Assembly: GCF_964355755.1 (NCBI RefSeq)
Contig: NC_092670.1
Coordinates: forward strand, 34,025,795-34,089,794
Direction: 5' to 3'
DNA: 64,000 nucleotides
Source of the DNA: Antedon mediterranea
Taxonomy: Eukaryota; Echinodermata; Crinoidea; Comatulida; Antedonidae
A program made the translations under genes and the position numbers. Below the pieces are notes generated by a model. That model was not told the DNA's origin and searched no databases. It saw nothing but the letters and a program-made list of their open reading frames with translations. Below, piece after piece: positions 45,525 to 57,109 of this stretch (positions are counted from its first letter, which is position 1; each line of letters opens with the position of its first letter).

Positions 45525-46275
45525 GCGCGTTTATACAACACGCTATTACACGCATATTCTACACGCCTACGAAAAGTGTGTTGTATAACAACAAAGAGAT
45601 TCCGTGTAATGAGATTTTAATTGCAAAAAAGGCTACTTGGCTGAATCCTAAAATTTGGTGGATTCCCGGTCGCCGTTACCGTGTTGGAAGTGTCCTCAGG
45701 GTATATTTTGACCTCTTGTTAAAACAGGTCGTAATATCAATCATTGCTAACAAGATTGGGCCCATTTATTGCTGCTTCGCTGCCAGCAATCATCCTCCTA
45801 CCACGTCTTTACGCCTAGCCTAGGGCCAACTCGTAGTGGTAGTAGGCCTCTATCGTTTCCCACTCCAAACAGAATAAAAAAAATAACATCGCAAAAATGG
45901 CATCTTCTTCCATAGTGTATAGATGAAACAATGAAACCCTTAAAATAACTTTTATTAATTTAAATGAACAAAGAACAAAATAAACAACAATGCAAACGTG
46001 AACGAATACAATATAATGAAAATGGTAAAAACCGCGCGAATACATCGGACAGCGAGGAGGCGACGATGATTGTTGACAACTCAGCCAATTCAAGCGCGAT
46101 CAACGATTTGACCTTTTATCCTAGCATGCACTGCGTGTTGATGAAACTTCCGGTATAACACGGTATCGTGATTTCTAGTATAACAGCAAACGTTAAGGTG
46201 GGTTGACCTCGGTCCAAACAACACGCTAAAAATTAAAGCCGTGTTCAAATTTAGGGTGTTGTATAAACACGACCA
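45525..46275. mobile_element. DNA transposon remnant with CGTTTATACAACACGC ends
   Basis: Left end GGGCGCGTTTATACAACACG and right end GGGTGTTGTATAAACACGAC are inverted copies about 750 bp apart. A subterminal repeat of GTGTTGTATAAC also occurs at 45580. No transposase frame. Confidence 0.55.
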
Positions 46276-46289
46276 TAGTGAACTCTAAA

Positions 46290-46460
46290 AAACTCAGTTC
46301 GTCAATCGAGAGTAAAAAAAGTAATATAGTCCTTATCTGAGAAGACTCGTTCTATCATCAGAACCATGGAGCGAGTGAGCTTAACCATGACCGTAATTAT
46401 GGCTACGTAATTACGGTGGTGTAAATGGATAGCTGACAATTCTAGTCTCCCCCTCAGTGT
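46290..46460 (-). mobile_element. SINE fragment, reverse orientation
   Basis: TATAGTCCTTATCTGAGAAG, ACTCGTTCTATCATCAGAAC and CATGGAGCGAGTGAGC are the inverse of the SINE at 41801. The tRNA-like head is degraded. Confidence 0.6.
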
Positions 46461-46597
46461 TCTCTTTTTATGTATCACAAAAATAAATAAATAAAACTAG
46501 AGTCCGAAAATTAGAATCTGCGAATTTGTAGGCCTAGTTGGCAAACTGGGACTTACAATTTGTGGTGATATATTTGAAATAGCATTAATTATAATTA

Positions 46598-47929
46598 CTA
46601 GATGGTACGCTCGCTTCCTCGATGGTTCTCGAATATATAATAATTTCAGCGCTAAAAAACTGGCGATTTCAAATGTACGTACCGCAGGACAATAATACAT
46701 GTCGTTTACAGGAACGATAAAATAGACACTGTGATTTATGTACTCAACTAAAATTAGCACCATGGGAATTACTTCCGAAAGAGATAAATTGTTTAAGTCA
46801 AATTTAAACAAACTTAATTTGTGTTTTGTATGTAACATAGGGTTGAGGGATGGGGAAGAGGATGGGTGGAAAGAGGAACAATTTTTAAATAATTATATTC
46901 TTTATCCATTTAGTAACGAAATATTAATTGTTTTCATGTTTTACAAATAATATACCACTAAACACAGTAAAACATTGCGATGTAATACTTTGTTGAAACT
47001 ATCACCGTCCTACCTAGTCGATTGAAATAGTAGTACAATACATGTAACGATACATCACTACGACGTCAGACAATGTATATGTTTACATAATGTAAAACAA
47101 TTTGTGAAAACCACCTCTATTCGGGGCAAATCATAAATTCGATTTAATCGTCAATAATTATTAAATTATCTAACTCAAGTTAATTAGTAGGCCTAATGGT
47201 TTTCAATTGTTTCTTAGAGCCAATTCATACTAAAGTTGGTTCCTACCCTACCCACCAAAGTTGTTCTGCGTTTAGGGCATGTGATGTACCGTAGGCCGAC
47301 TCTCTACTGGTTTTACAACGCTACTCATGCAAGCAACAAGGGAAGATTACCCGTTAAAAAAAAATCTATATCCAACCTTTTTAGAAAAAACAAATGGATC
47401 GAATATCTGTAACAGTACTTGCCTTTACGACGCCTGAGGGAATATACACTTGTGGAACAGAGATGGGAATGTTCCATTCATCGCAAATAAATACATTTGT
47501 AAAAACGTATATAAAATCCATCAAAATAGTATTTTTTAAAGAAAATCGGCCTGTCTTCAACATTATGATGCTGTACTCGAGCTGTTCAACCGGTTTTCAG
47601 CGATTAAAAACAATTATCGTAGGAGGAGATAGGAAAATGCGAAGCATCCTCGTATTATTGTATGCGGGTATTTTTCAAGGTTGGACATGCATTAGACAGT
47701 GTATACAACGATCGGAAAACACCCCTATTTGGAGCAAATCGTTGAACCTAAATTCGTTTTAATCGTCAATAACTAATTATCGAACTCAATTCAATTAGTA
47801 AACAGGGTTACATCAGGTGGTTAAAATCAGTATCGAAAGTACGAACCAACTTTATATACCATCGAGTAAACATTCTAGAAATAACGCGCGATTTACCGAA
47901 TTTTGCCCTTACGTAAATTTATATATAGA
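46598..47929 (-). mobile_element. Non-autonomous Helitron, family I (copy E), second half of a dimer
   Basis: On the minus strand it starts TCTATATATAAATTTACG at 47929 and ends CTAG at 46598 (plus strand CTAGATGGTACGCTCG). The base after CTAG on that strand is T. Its first base directly follows the CTAG of copy D, with no spacer. The 3' hairpin is shortened (TCGCTTCC then TCGATGGTTC). Confidence 0.88.
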
Positions 47930-49371
47930 CTAGATGGTACGCTCGCTTCGCTCGCGTACCATCTAGGTCGTGCCCACAGATGGTTCTCGAATACATAATA
48001 ATTTCAGCGTTAAAAAACTGGCGATTTCAAATGTACGTACCGCAGGACAATAATACATGTCGTTTACAGGAACGAATAAATAGACACTGTGATTTATGTA
48101 CTCAACTAAAATTAGCACCCTATTACTTCCGAAAGAGAAACTTGTCACAAATAAGACCAATTGTTTAAGTCAAATTTAAACAAACTTAATTTGTGTTTTG
48201 TATGTAACATTAGGGTTGAGGGATGGGGAAGAGGATGGGTGCAAAGAGGAACAATGTTAAAATATATTCTTTATCCATTTAGTAACGAAATATTAATTGC
48301 TTTCATGTTTTACAAATAATATACCACTAAACACAGTAAAACATTGCGATGTAATACTTTGTTGAAACTATCACCGTCCTAGTCGATTGAAATAGTACAG
48401 CACATGTAACGATACATCACTACGACGTGTATATGTTTATAATATAATGTAAAACAATTTGTGAAAACCACCTCTATTCGGGGAAAATCATAAATTCGAT
48501 TTAATCGTCAATAAATATTAAATTATCTAACTCAACTTAATTAGTAGGCCTAATGGTTTTCAATTGTTTCTTAGAGCCAATTCATACTTAAGTTGGTTCC
48601 TACCCTACCCACCAAAGTTGTTCTGCGTTTAGGGCATGTGATGTACCGTAGGCCTATTCTCTACTGGTTTTACAACGCTACTCATGCCAGTGAGGGAAAG
48701 GTGATGATGTGGTTGGTTTAACTGCAATAATAAAGATTTGTACATACTATACGGCAAGTGAAAACGCTAGCTCATTATCCGTTTAAAAAAAATTATATCC
48801 AACCTCTGCAGCACAGATTGAAAACAAAAATGGATCGAATTTCGAGTATAAAGTACTGTACTTGCCTTTAACGACGCCTGAGGGAATAGACACTTGTGAA
48901 ACAGAGATTGGAATGTTCCATTCATCGCAAATCAATACATTTGTATAATCGTATATCCAATCTATCAAAATAGTATTTTTTTAAGAAAATCGGCCTGTCT
49001 TCAACATTATGATGCTGTACTCTCGCTGTTCAACCGGTTTTCAGCTATTAAAAACAATTATCGTGGGAGGAGATAGGAAAATGCGAAGCCTCCTCGCATT
49101 TTTGTGGCGGGTATTTTTCAAGATGGACATCCATTAGACAGTGTATACCACGATCGGAAAACACCCCTATTTGGGGCAAATCGTTGAACCTAAATTCGTT
49201 TTAATCGTCAATAACTAATTATCTAACTTAATTTAATTAGTAAACAGGGTTACATCAGGTGGTTAAAATCAGTACCGAAAGTACGAACCAACTTTACATA
49301 CCATCGAGTAAAAATTCTAGAAGTAAGGCGCGATTTACCGAATTTTGCCCTTACGTAAATTTATATATAGA
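47930..49371 (-). mobile_element. Non-autonomous Helitron, family I (copy D), first half of a dimer
   Basis: Minus strand, TCTATATATAAATTTACG at 49371 preceded by A (GCA|TCTA), to CTAG at 47930 with the full terminal hairpin (GGTACGCGAGCGAAGCGAGC). 1442 bp. Copy E begins at the next base. Together the two are flanked by one A and one T, as a single insertion. Confidence 0.9.
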
Positions 49372-50503
49372 TGCTAGTTACAATTAAAATACAGAATTCA
49401 TGGATTGGTACATGAATGCCAAAAATTTCAAAATAACATATGAATCTCTTGGTGCAAATTTTGCAACCAAACAGTAATTTTTAATATGTACCTATTGAGC
49501 TGTTTATCTACTTATAAGTTCATACCAAGTTCATGCAACCCAAGTCTTGTCATCGTCCATTATATTGGGGGTCAACCATTATGAATACAACTAATTTCCA
49601 CAATGATTGATTATATTTTTTAACTAAAGAAATTAAAATGACATTAACTAGTATAGTATGAACATTTCCAGACTTTGTAATAATTACCATCTATTCATTA
49701 AACAAACCAAGTCACAGAAAGATAAACATAACCATTACCCGAATGAAAATGGTAGATCCCAGCTCGCTATCATTAAAACATAGGTGTCTTAATTTGGCAA
49801 TTGTGAATATAAAACACGACATATAGAACTAAATAACACCTAACAATTGTTCCTTATATATCAAACATTAGAATGATATAAAAATTAAAATGCTACTTAC
49901 AATTATATAATGAAAAAATTAACCCCAAACTTAGCTACAATCCAACGGTCTGTCAAGTGAAGGCTTCATAACACAGGCAAACCCTATTTGAATTTTGCCG
50001 CCTTTTTGAGCATTTTTTAGATTTTTTCAAAATAGATTTTGCTATTTTGACACAGTCTATTTTAAGCCAATGCTCATAAGAAAAGTATGTAAGGAATCTA
50101 TGAATATTCAGCTTTCTTTTAAGAAACTATCCAAAATGATTGATGGCCTACAAGTGATCTTAAATTGCAAATAAAACACTGTGGTGCTTTAGAAAATAGG
50201 TAAAAAATTGACCTCACACTGTCAGCGGGCAATGGATGGTGAGTTTTAAAACGTAAAATGACACATACTTTTTGTAACTTTACAATTTCAAACATATATC
50301 ATAATGTTCAGTATTGTCTACAGTTTATTTTGAGCTACTATCCAAAAAAATCCGATTTATAATAGCCGAGATATTTAGGTGGGAACATGAAAATCAAGTG
50401 TTTTGTAGAATATCACGATGCGAAATCAGTGGTATCCATGTCCCAGTGGAGTGTGTTGGGGCAATTTAGCTATTTCGTTGCTCAAGAGATTCATATGATG
50501 TGT
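49372..50503. other. Between Helitron dimer and multicopper oxidase, no gene seen
   Basis: AT-rich; would include the 3' untranslated region of the oxidase at its right end. Confidence 0.4.
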
Positions 50504-50602
50504 TTAATTGGCCATCTTCCATGGACCACATGTGGGCATATCGCCAGGCGGTTGAGGGATTTCGTCCATCTCACCGACTTGGAAAATCATAGCTTGTCCT
50601 GT
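50504..50602 (-). CDS. Oxidase exon g (C-terminus)
   Basis: TGQAMIFQVGEMDEIPQPPG then DMPTCGPWKMAN and a TAA stop at 50504-50506. The PTCGxW ending is typical of animal laccase-like proteins. Acceptor CTATTTCAG. Confidence 0.85.
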   Translation of the reverse strand, partial: TGQAMIFQVGEMDEIPQPPGDMPTCGPWKMAN

Positions 50603-53600
50603 CTGAAATAGAAAAAGAAACCTATGAGGAAAAATATTACAAGACCAACTTCTTGGATAATACAATTTATTTTTTTTTAAAGAAACAATAGAATTTGAAA
50701 TGAATAACAGAAAAACTTGTCACTAAATTCTGACTTCAAATAGGAGGAACCAAGCTTTACCCTGCTTACACTTAATACTTGGAACAAGGCAATCTATCAA
50801 CAGGACACTGAGCTCGCCTTGTCAAGATAGGAACTTGTAACAGTCCATTTATCAGTTAATAGGCGTAGAATTGATCGTGTCGGAGCCATATATAAACCCT
50901 TTGATCTCCGGAGCTCAGAATCCTGTTGTTGGATTGCCGTGCTTGGAGATTACTTAGTTCTTTCATTACTTACTTCTAAATGACTGTTTGTTACCGCATT
51001 AAATAACCAATAACCAGGATTATCCGCCTTCCATCTTAAGATTACGTAGCCATATGCAGGTACATTTACAGTGTCTTTAATTACAGCTTCGTCGGGTGAA
51101 ATTCTTGTAAGTAATCCTAAAATTGTAATAAGTAATAATAATTTCGCTTTCATATCAAAACAATAGCGTAATAATACAAATCTTCGCTTTTAACTTCCCA
51201 TGGTTATAAATTCAATTTATCACAGTGGTTAGTTTACGCCAATCTATCAGACATTCTATCAGAAAATCTATCAGACAATCTATCATACATTCTATCAAAC
51301 AATCTATCAGATATTCTATCAGACAATCTATCATACATTTTATCAGACAATCTATCAGACAATCTATCAGACTTTCTATCAGTCAATCTATCAGACATCT
51401 ATCAGACAATGCATTCTATCAGACGATCAGACAGTCTATCAGACAATCTATCATACATTTTATCAGACAACCTATCAGACAATCTATCAGACAATCTATC
51501 AGACATCCTATCAGACATTCTATCAGACAATCTATCAGACAATCTATCAGACATTCTATCAGATATTCTATCAGACAATCTATCAAACATGCGTTGCGCG
51601 CGTTTTGTGAAATTGTTTCTATTGTTGTTGGAAGGTATCTACGCCTACAAGATTCGTGAAGAGAACAACGGAATTAATTAGTGTATATAACGTTCTATAT
51701 TTGCTTTATTTTACCTTGTTCGTCTAATTCTTTGAGTTCATCTTTTGTAAACAAACTACCAATTCTACCCATGCCTACAACTCGAGCGGAAGCTCCGTGC
51801 ATGTGTACTGAGTAATCATCTGAATTTTGATTTGCAATAACGAGTTCAACGACCTAAATAGAATAAATACATAGATTGTGATTTTTTAACAGGATTTAAA
51901 TTTCTTTTAGCAATTTATACGAGTTCTTCTCTCTTGATAACCCTGGGTCATGAGCTGTTTGATGTTGAACACAGCTAGCTACAGTGCATGTTTCATAAGA
52001 TCGTGATGATTCTGGGGTTTATGAGGCCGATTATCGGCATTCTCTTGTGGTAATTTGTTTCTGTTCGTCTAAGGTAGCGCAAACTATCGTCCGTACCCAG
52101 GGCCTGTTTCTGCTATATTTTTGGCGGCAGACATGGTGCTCACAAAAATATATCGTATAAAACATACCGTATTTTGCCCCACCAAATGTGTGGATAAAAC
52201 AAGGTATTTATAAATTTATACCGTATTGTGTGTACCCTTTTCTGCTTCAAATAAATATACCATATGTTTTGAATTTCTGTAAGCTTTTTACACACAGATA
52301 GTCTATAGTCAACGAAAGTAAGGAACAACATCCTAACATTTGCAATCTGCTGGATAAACAAATATTTCGGAGAAAAAAGAACAACCAGATTTAGAAATGT
52401 ATTTATTTATATTTTGTTTTAAAGCAAAATTTAAGGAGAGTACGGGGTGGTGCGCACTTGAAACAAGTCAATACAAATCAAGTGACTGTTGAAGAAAAAG
52501 CTACAACATCGCCACAGATAACAAATTCTAATTTACGCAAAGAAGGAATAACTTGTACTCATTTTGGGGGTCGAAAGGCAGGTTTGGTTTAATAAAAGAC
52601 ACGACCACCTACTGTAGTAATTTTAGCAGAAACGAGGTACTCAAAACACGGTAAATAATATATTGTATTTTATATACCGTATTCTTATAACATATTTTAG
52701 GATATGCTGCAGAATCAGACTCGATCGGACTACCCCTTCCCATCCAAAGTATGACAATTCAACTTTTGAAATCTACTGATAGGCATGGCGTATTTAATGA
52801 GTTTACCTTTCCAAGAGGTATCTTTAAAATACTAGTACATCTGCATAACACGGTGATACCGTCACAACTTTGATACAATTCATCATCTGTCGTGGGTTCG
52901 CAGGTTTCAACCGTTTCTCGATTGAACAAAATCGGAGTGTCCGGATACAAGAAGGCGACATTGTCGACTTCAAAGTAACTTAACACATTACCATCCGCTA
53001 AACGTCCATCAGGAGCGTATATTCTTTCTGCGCAATAGCTTAACGTTATATAATACTTGACGTCTATGGTGTACAAATCTTTATCGAAGTTTCTTTCTAA
53101 AAAAAAAAATGTTTACGAAAATTACGTCATAAGATGAAGTAAAGTTGGAATTCTTGACTTTTCGTTTTCACACCACGTGGCTTGTGACTATTAAGTAAAA
53201 ATATCATTCTGATTAGGCTCATGCACAGAAAGGTCGATATTGTGTCAGTAAGAAGTACTAGGCTTTACTTTATTTCCCATTGCCTTATTGTTTTAAACAT
53301 TGTTGATGTATTGTAACCCGCAGTTTATTAACAAATGTTTTCTTATTTTTAATGTTATATACATTAGACCAATAATAGATGAATTGAATTGAATATATAG
53401 TGCATAATCAATGTATTGGGCCTATAATAATGTTTTAATATGGTGGAGAGGTAATGATGAGAGTGAGGAATATTCATTTTTGTTAAATGGTCTTACCGAG
53501 AGGCAATGCATCAAGTACTGAAAATTGAGGTGTGTTTGTAAGAGTCTCTGGAGTTTTGCTAACAGGGTAACAAGAAGGCCCTACATTGGCTCCAGTTGTG

Positions 53601-55045
53601 TACTTCAAAATGGCAACTCCATCATCAACGCATTCAGTCTCTTTTGATCCAGCGTAGTATATACAATACAATGCAGGTTTAGCAGTAGCCTTCAACAAGA
53701 AATCGTATCTAAAGTAAATTAGAAAGAACAATTATAAAAACAGCATGTGCATCTAAGGTTAAGATATTGTAATAATAAGAAATAAGTTTAAAATGATTTT
53801 TTTCTGCCATCCTCATTATTTGAGAAAACACGCAACTAGAGTTTATAGATTACAACTTACCTTTCGCCCGGAGCTATAAGAATGGAATCAACTTCTTCAG
53901 GTACTACCTCAGATCCGTCTACTGCGACTACCGTTAGAGGATGTGATTGGATTGATACTACGAGGTTACAAAGAGCAAAGGCAGCACTGATCATCCGGAA
54001 ACGATACGTCATTCCTACTTCGACTTCAAATGTTGACAGAGGTGTATAAAAAACGTCACCATGATCATTGTAGAAGGGTTCTTCTTGTGCTCTCCCGTTT
54101 ATAAGTATAGAAAACTTCTGGGCTTCAGAATCTACGTAAATTGTCGGACTGTCAGTCATCAAGTATGTACTCAGAGTTGGTCTTTCTTTCCAGTCAGCTA
54201 TCATCATCACATGCTCCGGAAGATCAAAGTCATATAAATGACTATTATATTCGTATTGCATGTTCTTTTTTACTATCAGCGCTCCATACATACCATCATT
54301 TCTCATGTAACCAGAATGTCCATGGTACCAGTGAGTGCCGGCTGGACTTGCTGTGAATTCATAAACAAACGAAGATGAAGATGCGACTGGACATTGCGTA
54401 ATCATGGAAACACCATCCATCCAGTTGGTTCCTTCTTGGTGCATTCCATACCAATGTATCGTCATTGCTCCTCTATCTTGTAGATTGTTAAGTAACTTTA
54501 CTTGAACCGTATCCCCTTCACATACCTTAAATATATAAAAGATCCTTTGTGCCTTACTCGATCAGGTTGCATAACGCTGAATAATCTAAATGTGTCAATT
54601 AAGCATGGTATTTATTTTTTAGCCAGTTTTTATTGCATATTTTAACTAATTATTGGAACCAGTATAAATTCTTATAGTATTTTTGATGTTCTTATATGTT
54701 GCTTTTAAAATGTAGTATCCCTGTAGTATTCATGTCTGTTTTGAGGACATGTCCCTGTAGTATATTCATGCCAAATCCCAGCTCAATACTACAACAAATA
54801 AGGGAGGAGAAGTACTATAAAAATCGCACTTTTTACTCAAATAGTTTCGGAAGGAGGAGAAGATGAGAGAGTCTTAGACTCGGGTACCCCGAGTAAAAGC
54901 CCGTTATGGTACAATATGCCAAATTTACCTTGATTGGTTGATTACAAGATAGGTCTATGTGGTAATTCTTACCTCAATGGTTGGCCCGGGTATAGTGTAA
55001 TTAGTAGTGACAGAAGGTCTTGAGACACCGTCAAGTGCCAGACAT
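50504..55045 (-). CDS. Laccase-like multicopper oxidase with copper ligands lost; 5' exon(s) not found
   Basis: Seven exons (55045-54973, 54525-53861, 53708-53497, 53096-52807, 51853-51715, 51116-50974, 50602-50504) have matching phases and encode about 539 residues ending PTCGPWKMAN. The three cupredoxin domains are recognisable: NYTIPGPTIEVCEGD, then HWYG and THWYHGHSG, CTSILKIPLGK-VVELVIANQ, and NPGYWLF. Copper ligands: motif 1 is HWYG (usual HWHG), motif 2 HGH is kept, motif 3 is YSVHMHG (usual HPxHLHG), motif 4 is NAVTNSH (usual HCHxxxH). So five of ten ligands are replaced, including the type 1 Cys. Secreted laccases oxidise phenols; this one should not. Preceding codon phase is 2, so at least one more N-terminal exon with signal peptide is missing. 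Insects have a comparable ligand-poor relative (MCORP). Confidence 0.85.
50775..50945. mobile_element. MITE-like repeat, GAGCTC family, copy 3
   Basis: AAGGCAATCTATCAACAGGAC ACTGAGCTCGCC (left) and GATCTCCGGAGCTCAGAATC CTGTTGTTGGATTGCC (right) are imperfect inverted ends. Lies in the last intron of the oxidase gene. Confidence 0.65.
50974..51116 (-). CDS. Oxidase exon f (copper motif 4)
   Basis: GLLTRISPDEAVIKDTVNVP, GYVILRWKADNPGYWLFN then AVTNSHLE. The HCH of motif 4 is NAV; the last His is kept. Donor GTAAGT, phase 0. Confidence 0.86.
51232..51600. repeat. 12-bp tandem repeat (AATCTATCAGAC)
   Basis: About thirty copies of AATCTATCAGAC and close variants (ATTCTATCAGAC, AATCTATCATAC). The 12-bp period keeps long frames open on both strands, reading RQSIRQSI and SDRLSDRL; these are not genes. 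In an oxidase intron, with no effect on its splice sites. Confidence 0.93.
51715..51853 (-). CDS. Oxidase exon e (copper motif 3)
   Basis: VVELVIANQNSDDYSVHMHG then ASARVVGMGRIGSLFTKDE. The type 1 His of HPxHLHG is replaced by Tyr, the other two His kept. Donor GTAAAA, phase 1. Confidence 0.86.
52807..53096 (-). CDS. Oxidase exon d
   Basis: KYYITLSYCAERIYAPDGRL, YPDTPILFNRETVETCEP, ending CRCTSILKIPLGK, domain 3 start (compare CTHVLxLPLG). Acceptor after a T run, donor GTAAAC, phase 0. Confidence 0.86.
53497..53708 (-). CDS. Oxidase exon c
   Basis: RYDFLLKATAKPALYCIYYA, ending SVLDALPLG, domain 2 end. Acceptor TTTACTTTAG, donor GTAAGA, phase 1. Confidence 0.86.
53861..54525 (-). CDS. Oxidase exon b (domains 1-2)
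   Basis: VCEGDTVQVKLLNNL, TIHWYGMHQEGTNWMDGV, THWYHGHSGY, then domain 2 through LTVVAVDGSEVVPEEVDSIL and the APGER-like turn. The codon for Tyr in HWYG is at 54450-54448. Donor GTAAGT, phase 2. Confidence 0.88.
54973..55045 (-). CDS. Oxidase exon a (first seen)
   Basis: CLALDGVSRPSVTTNYTIPG, then PTIE: the start of cupredoxin domain 1. Acceptor TTTCGATAG, incoming phase 2, donor GTAAGA. Confidence 0.82.
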
Positions 55046-56191
55046 CTATCGAAAGAACATATAATTAATAATAAAGTTATGGAGGTAAAAGTTTACAAAC
55101 AGACGGCAATCGATCAGTCAACCATTTTCAAATAGAAAGTACATACTGTGAATGTATTCTATAAACAGTAGCTCAGTTTAATCTGAGCACGTTTGAAAAT
55201 GTTTAAATATCGCTGTTAATCGTACATGTATCGTGTTTGTTTTACGGAAACGACAGCATTCTGCCATTCCTGATGAATCCTGAATTTAATCAAGTTAGTT
55301 TAGTATACCCACTAGTGTGCTATTGTTGAATAAAAAATAAATTAGGAAATAAAATTATATAATTAGAGATACACCGTGACAAATGGTAAGTGTTACTATT
55401 GTTCTTAATATTATGTTCTAAATTGCCAAATGCGAAAAGAACAAAAATGGCTGAGACTAAAAAAGATGTAGTAATACATCTGGGGGGTAGGATTTATTAT
55501 CAAACAAAAAAACTCTGCCTTAAAGATCAGGTACAGGCATGAAATTTAAATATAATATTTGGTTAATTGTACATAAATCAAATATTTGTAACAGAAATCA
55601 AGACGAAAAAACACACATTTTCCTTATTGTCAAATACAACATTTGGCAAAATTCTTCCAGAAAAAACAGGAAGACTTTTTTTCAGTAGTTAGGTAGTTAA
55701 CCTAATGTAATAACATGTCTGGTGACAACCTAAAAGGTAAAAAAGATGGTGGATATACGGTGGATAATTTTTGCTATAGCATGAAAATAAAAATCTGGAG
55801 TTGAATAAAAATACCAGAAATGTAATATTCAAGTTATATTACCTGTATTTAATCATCTGATAACATTTTTTACCACACCGTTTATTTTTCATAGCTTTTT
55901 AAAAGGCCTTTCTATTTACAAAATTTGTGTACAAAAGAATAGAGATTTTACTGTGAAATTTGAACTATCCCCCCACTGATAAGAAAGTGCTTATTTTCAA
56001 CAAGCTCATGTAACACAAATAAATTCCAAAAAAATTATGAAACATAGGGGAAACTATAGATCGATAATTATTGGAATGTATGATCAATAGAAATTTTTTG
56101 CCCGCACCTGGCCTTTTGCTTAGCTTTATCCATATATCTAAGCAAAAGTATTTGCTTCATTTTGTCTGAAAAGAGCTTATAACTTGCTTAC
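55046..56191. other. Gap between oxidase and P450-like exon, no exon seen
   Basis: The missing N-terminal exon of the oxidase may lie here or further upstream, but no frame with a plausible signal peptide and compatible phase was found. Confidence 0.35.
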
Positions 56192-56329
56192 TTGCAACGT
56201 TTCCGATGATAGGGTAAGGCGTTTGAGCAGGTGGCATTCCAGGTGTACGTCGAATGTTGAAATGATCCACGTAAGCAGCAGGACGACCAGCACTACGACT
56301 AGAGACAATGTACTTGTACACTTGAACAT
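56192..56329 (-). pseudogene. Frameshifted first exon of a cytochrome P450
   Basis: A Met at 56329 opens a 25-residue hydrophobic anchor, MFKCTSTLSLVVVLVVLLLT then WIIST. Immediately after, a different frame reads RRTPGMPPAQTPYPIIGNVA, the Pro-rich hinge (PPGPxPxPIIGN) that follows the anchor in microsomal P450s. One base lost between the two would restore a standard P450 N-terminus. A GTAAGC donor follows at 56191. No further P450 exon is found downstream toward 55 kb, where the oxidase begins. It may be a dead exon, an assembly artefact, or part of a gene whose other exons lie elsewhere. Confidence 0.55.
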
Positions 56330-56629
56330 CCTATAAGAAAACAAGCATTTATAAGCCAACAATTGTTTATACATTACATTATTTTTTTCAACCAAATAAC
56401 CTAGAAGACAAAAATTGAAACATTACACGAGGAATGTCATAAATGGTGTCAATTTGTTTATTTCAACTTGTTATCATTATTCATCAATATTTGTGAAATC
56501 CACTACTTCTGTAAACTTTGCTTCATTGTTAATCAGTTGAAAGCGTCCGACTCTCATGACCGTGTTTATACATCTGAAAAGTAAAATGTGTCGAATGCGC
56601 AACTTTAGTATTCATTCTTAATACTGGGA
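56330..56629. other. Spacer, no gene seen
   Basis: No feature recognised between the P450-like exon and a SINE copy. Confidence 0.3.
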
Positions 56630-56830
56630 GCCTCTTCGGTCAAAGACTATTCACCCAGAGGGCCAAATTATGATCAGTGGCTGTGTGAGCCAGTGGCTGA
56701 GTACGGGGTATCTGTACCTACGATTTATAGTCCTTATCCGAAAAGAGTCGTTGACCACCAGAACCATAGAGCGAGCGAGCCTCGATTCCTTGCCGATGTT
56801 ATGGTTACGTAGTTCGGCGACTCACTTGCT
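56630..56830 (-). mobile_element. SINE copy, reverse orientation
   Basis: Contains the inverse of the SINE end (AGAGGGCCAAATTATGATCA), ACGATTTATAGTCCTTATCC and a degraded tRNA head (AGCGAGCGAGCCTCGATTCC). Related to 41801-42126. Confidence 0.65.
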
Positions 56831-57109
56831 AAACAATGTATTAGTTTATCGGTCTGCCATTAAATGTAAGAGATCAGATACGAGGTGGCTTTTTTTTAAA
56901 GAAGAGCTCAAGGATGGATCTATTTTACAGTGGGTCAATAAACGATTCGTGCTAAAAATGCAGTCTTTTTTTAGTAAAACTAATTTATTCAAATTATTCT
57001 TTTTCCAAAAACTAACCTTGACAGTTTCGCTGTCCTGATCGGACAGCTTCTTCAGAAATAATGACGATCTATCATCAAACAGACTGACCTCTAGAGGGCC
57101 TATTCTGTT

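Noticed and set aside
51225-51681. Long open frames on both strands (RQSI and SDRL repeats)
   Set aside because: They come from a 12-bp tandem repeat in an intron of the oxidase gene; the period keeps frames open by arithmetic.
56192-56329. First exon of the multicopper oxidase
   Set aside because: The hydrophobic start is suitable, but the phase does not fit the first oxidase exon, and the Pro-rich hinge is typical of P450.
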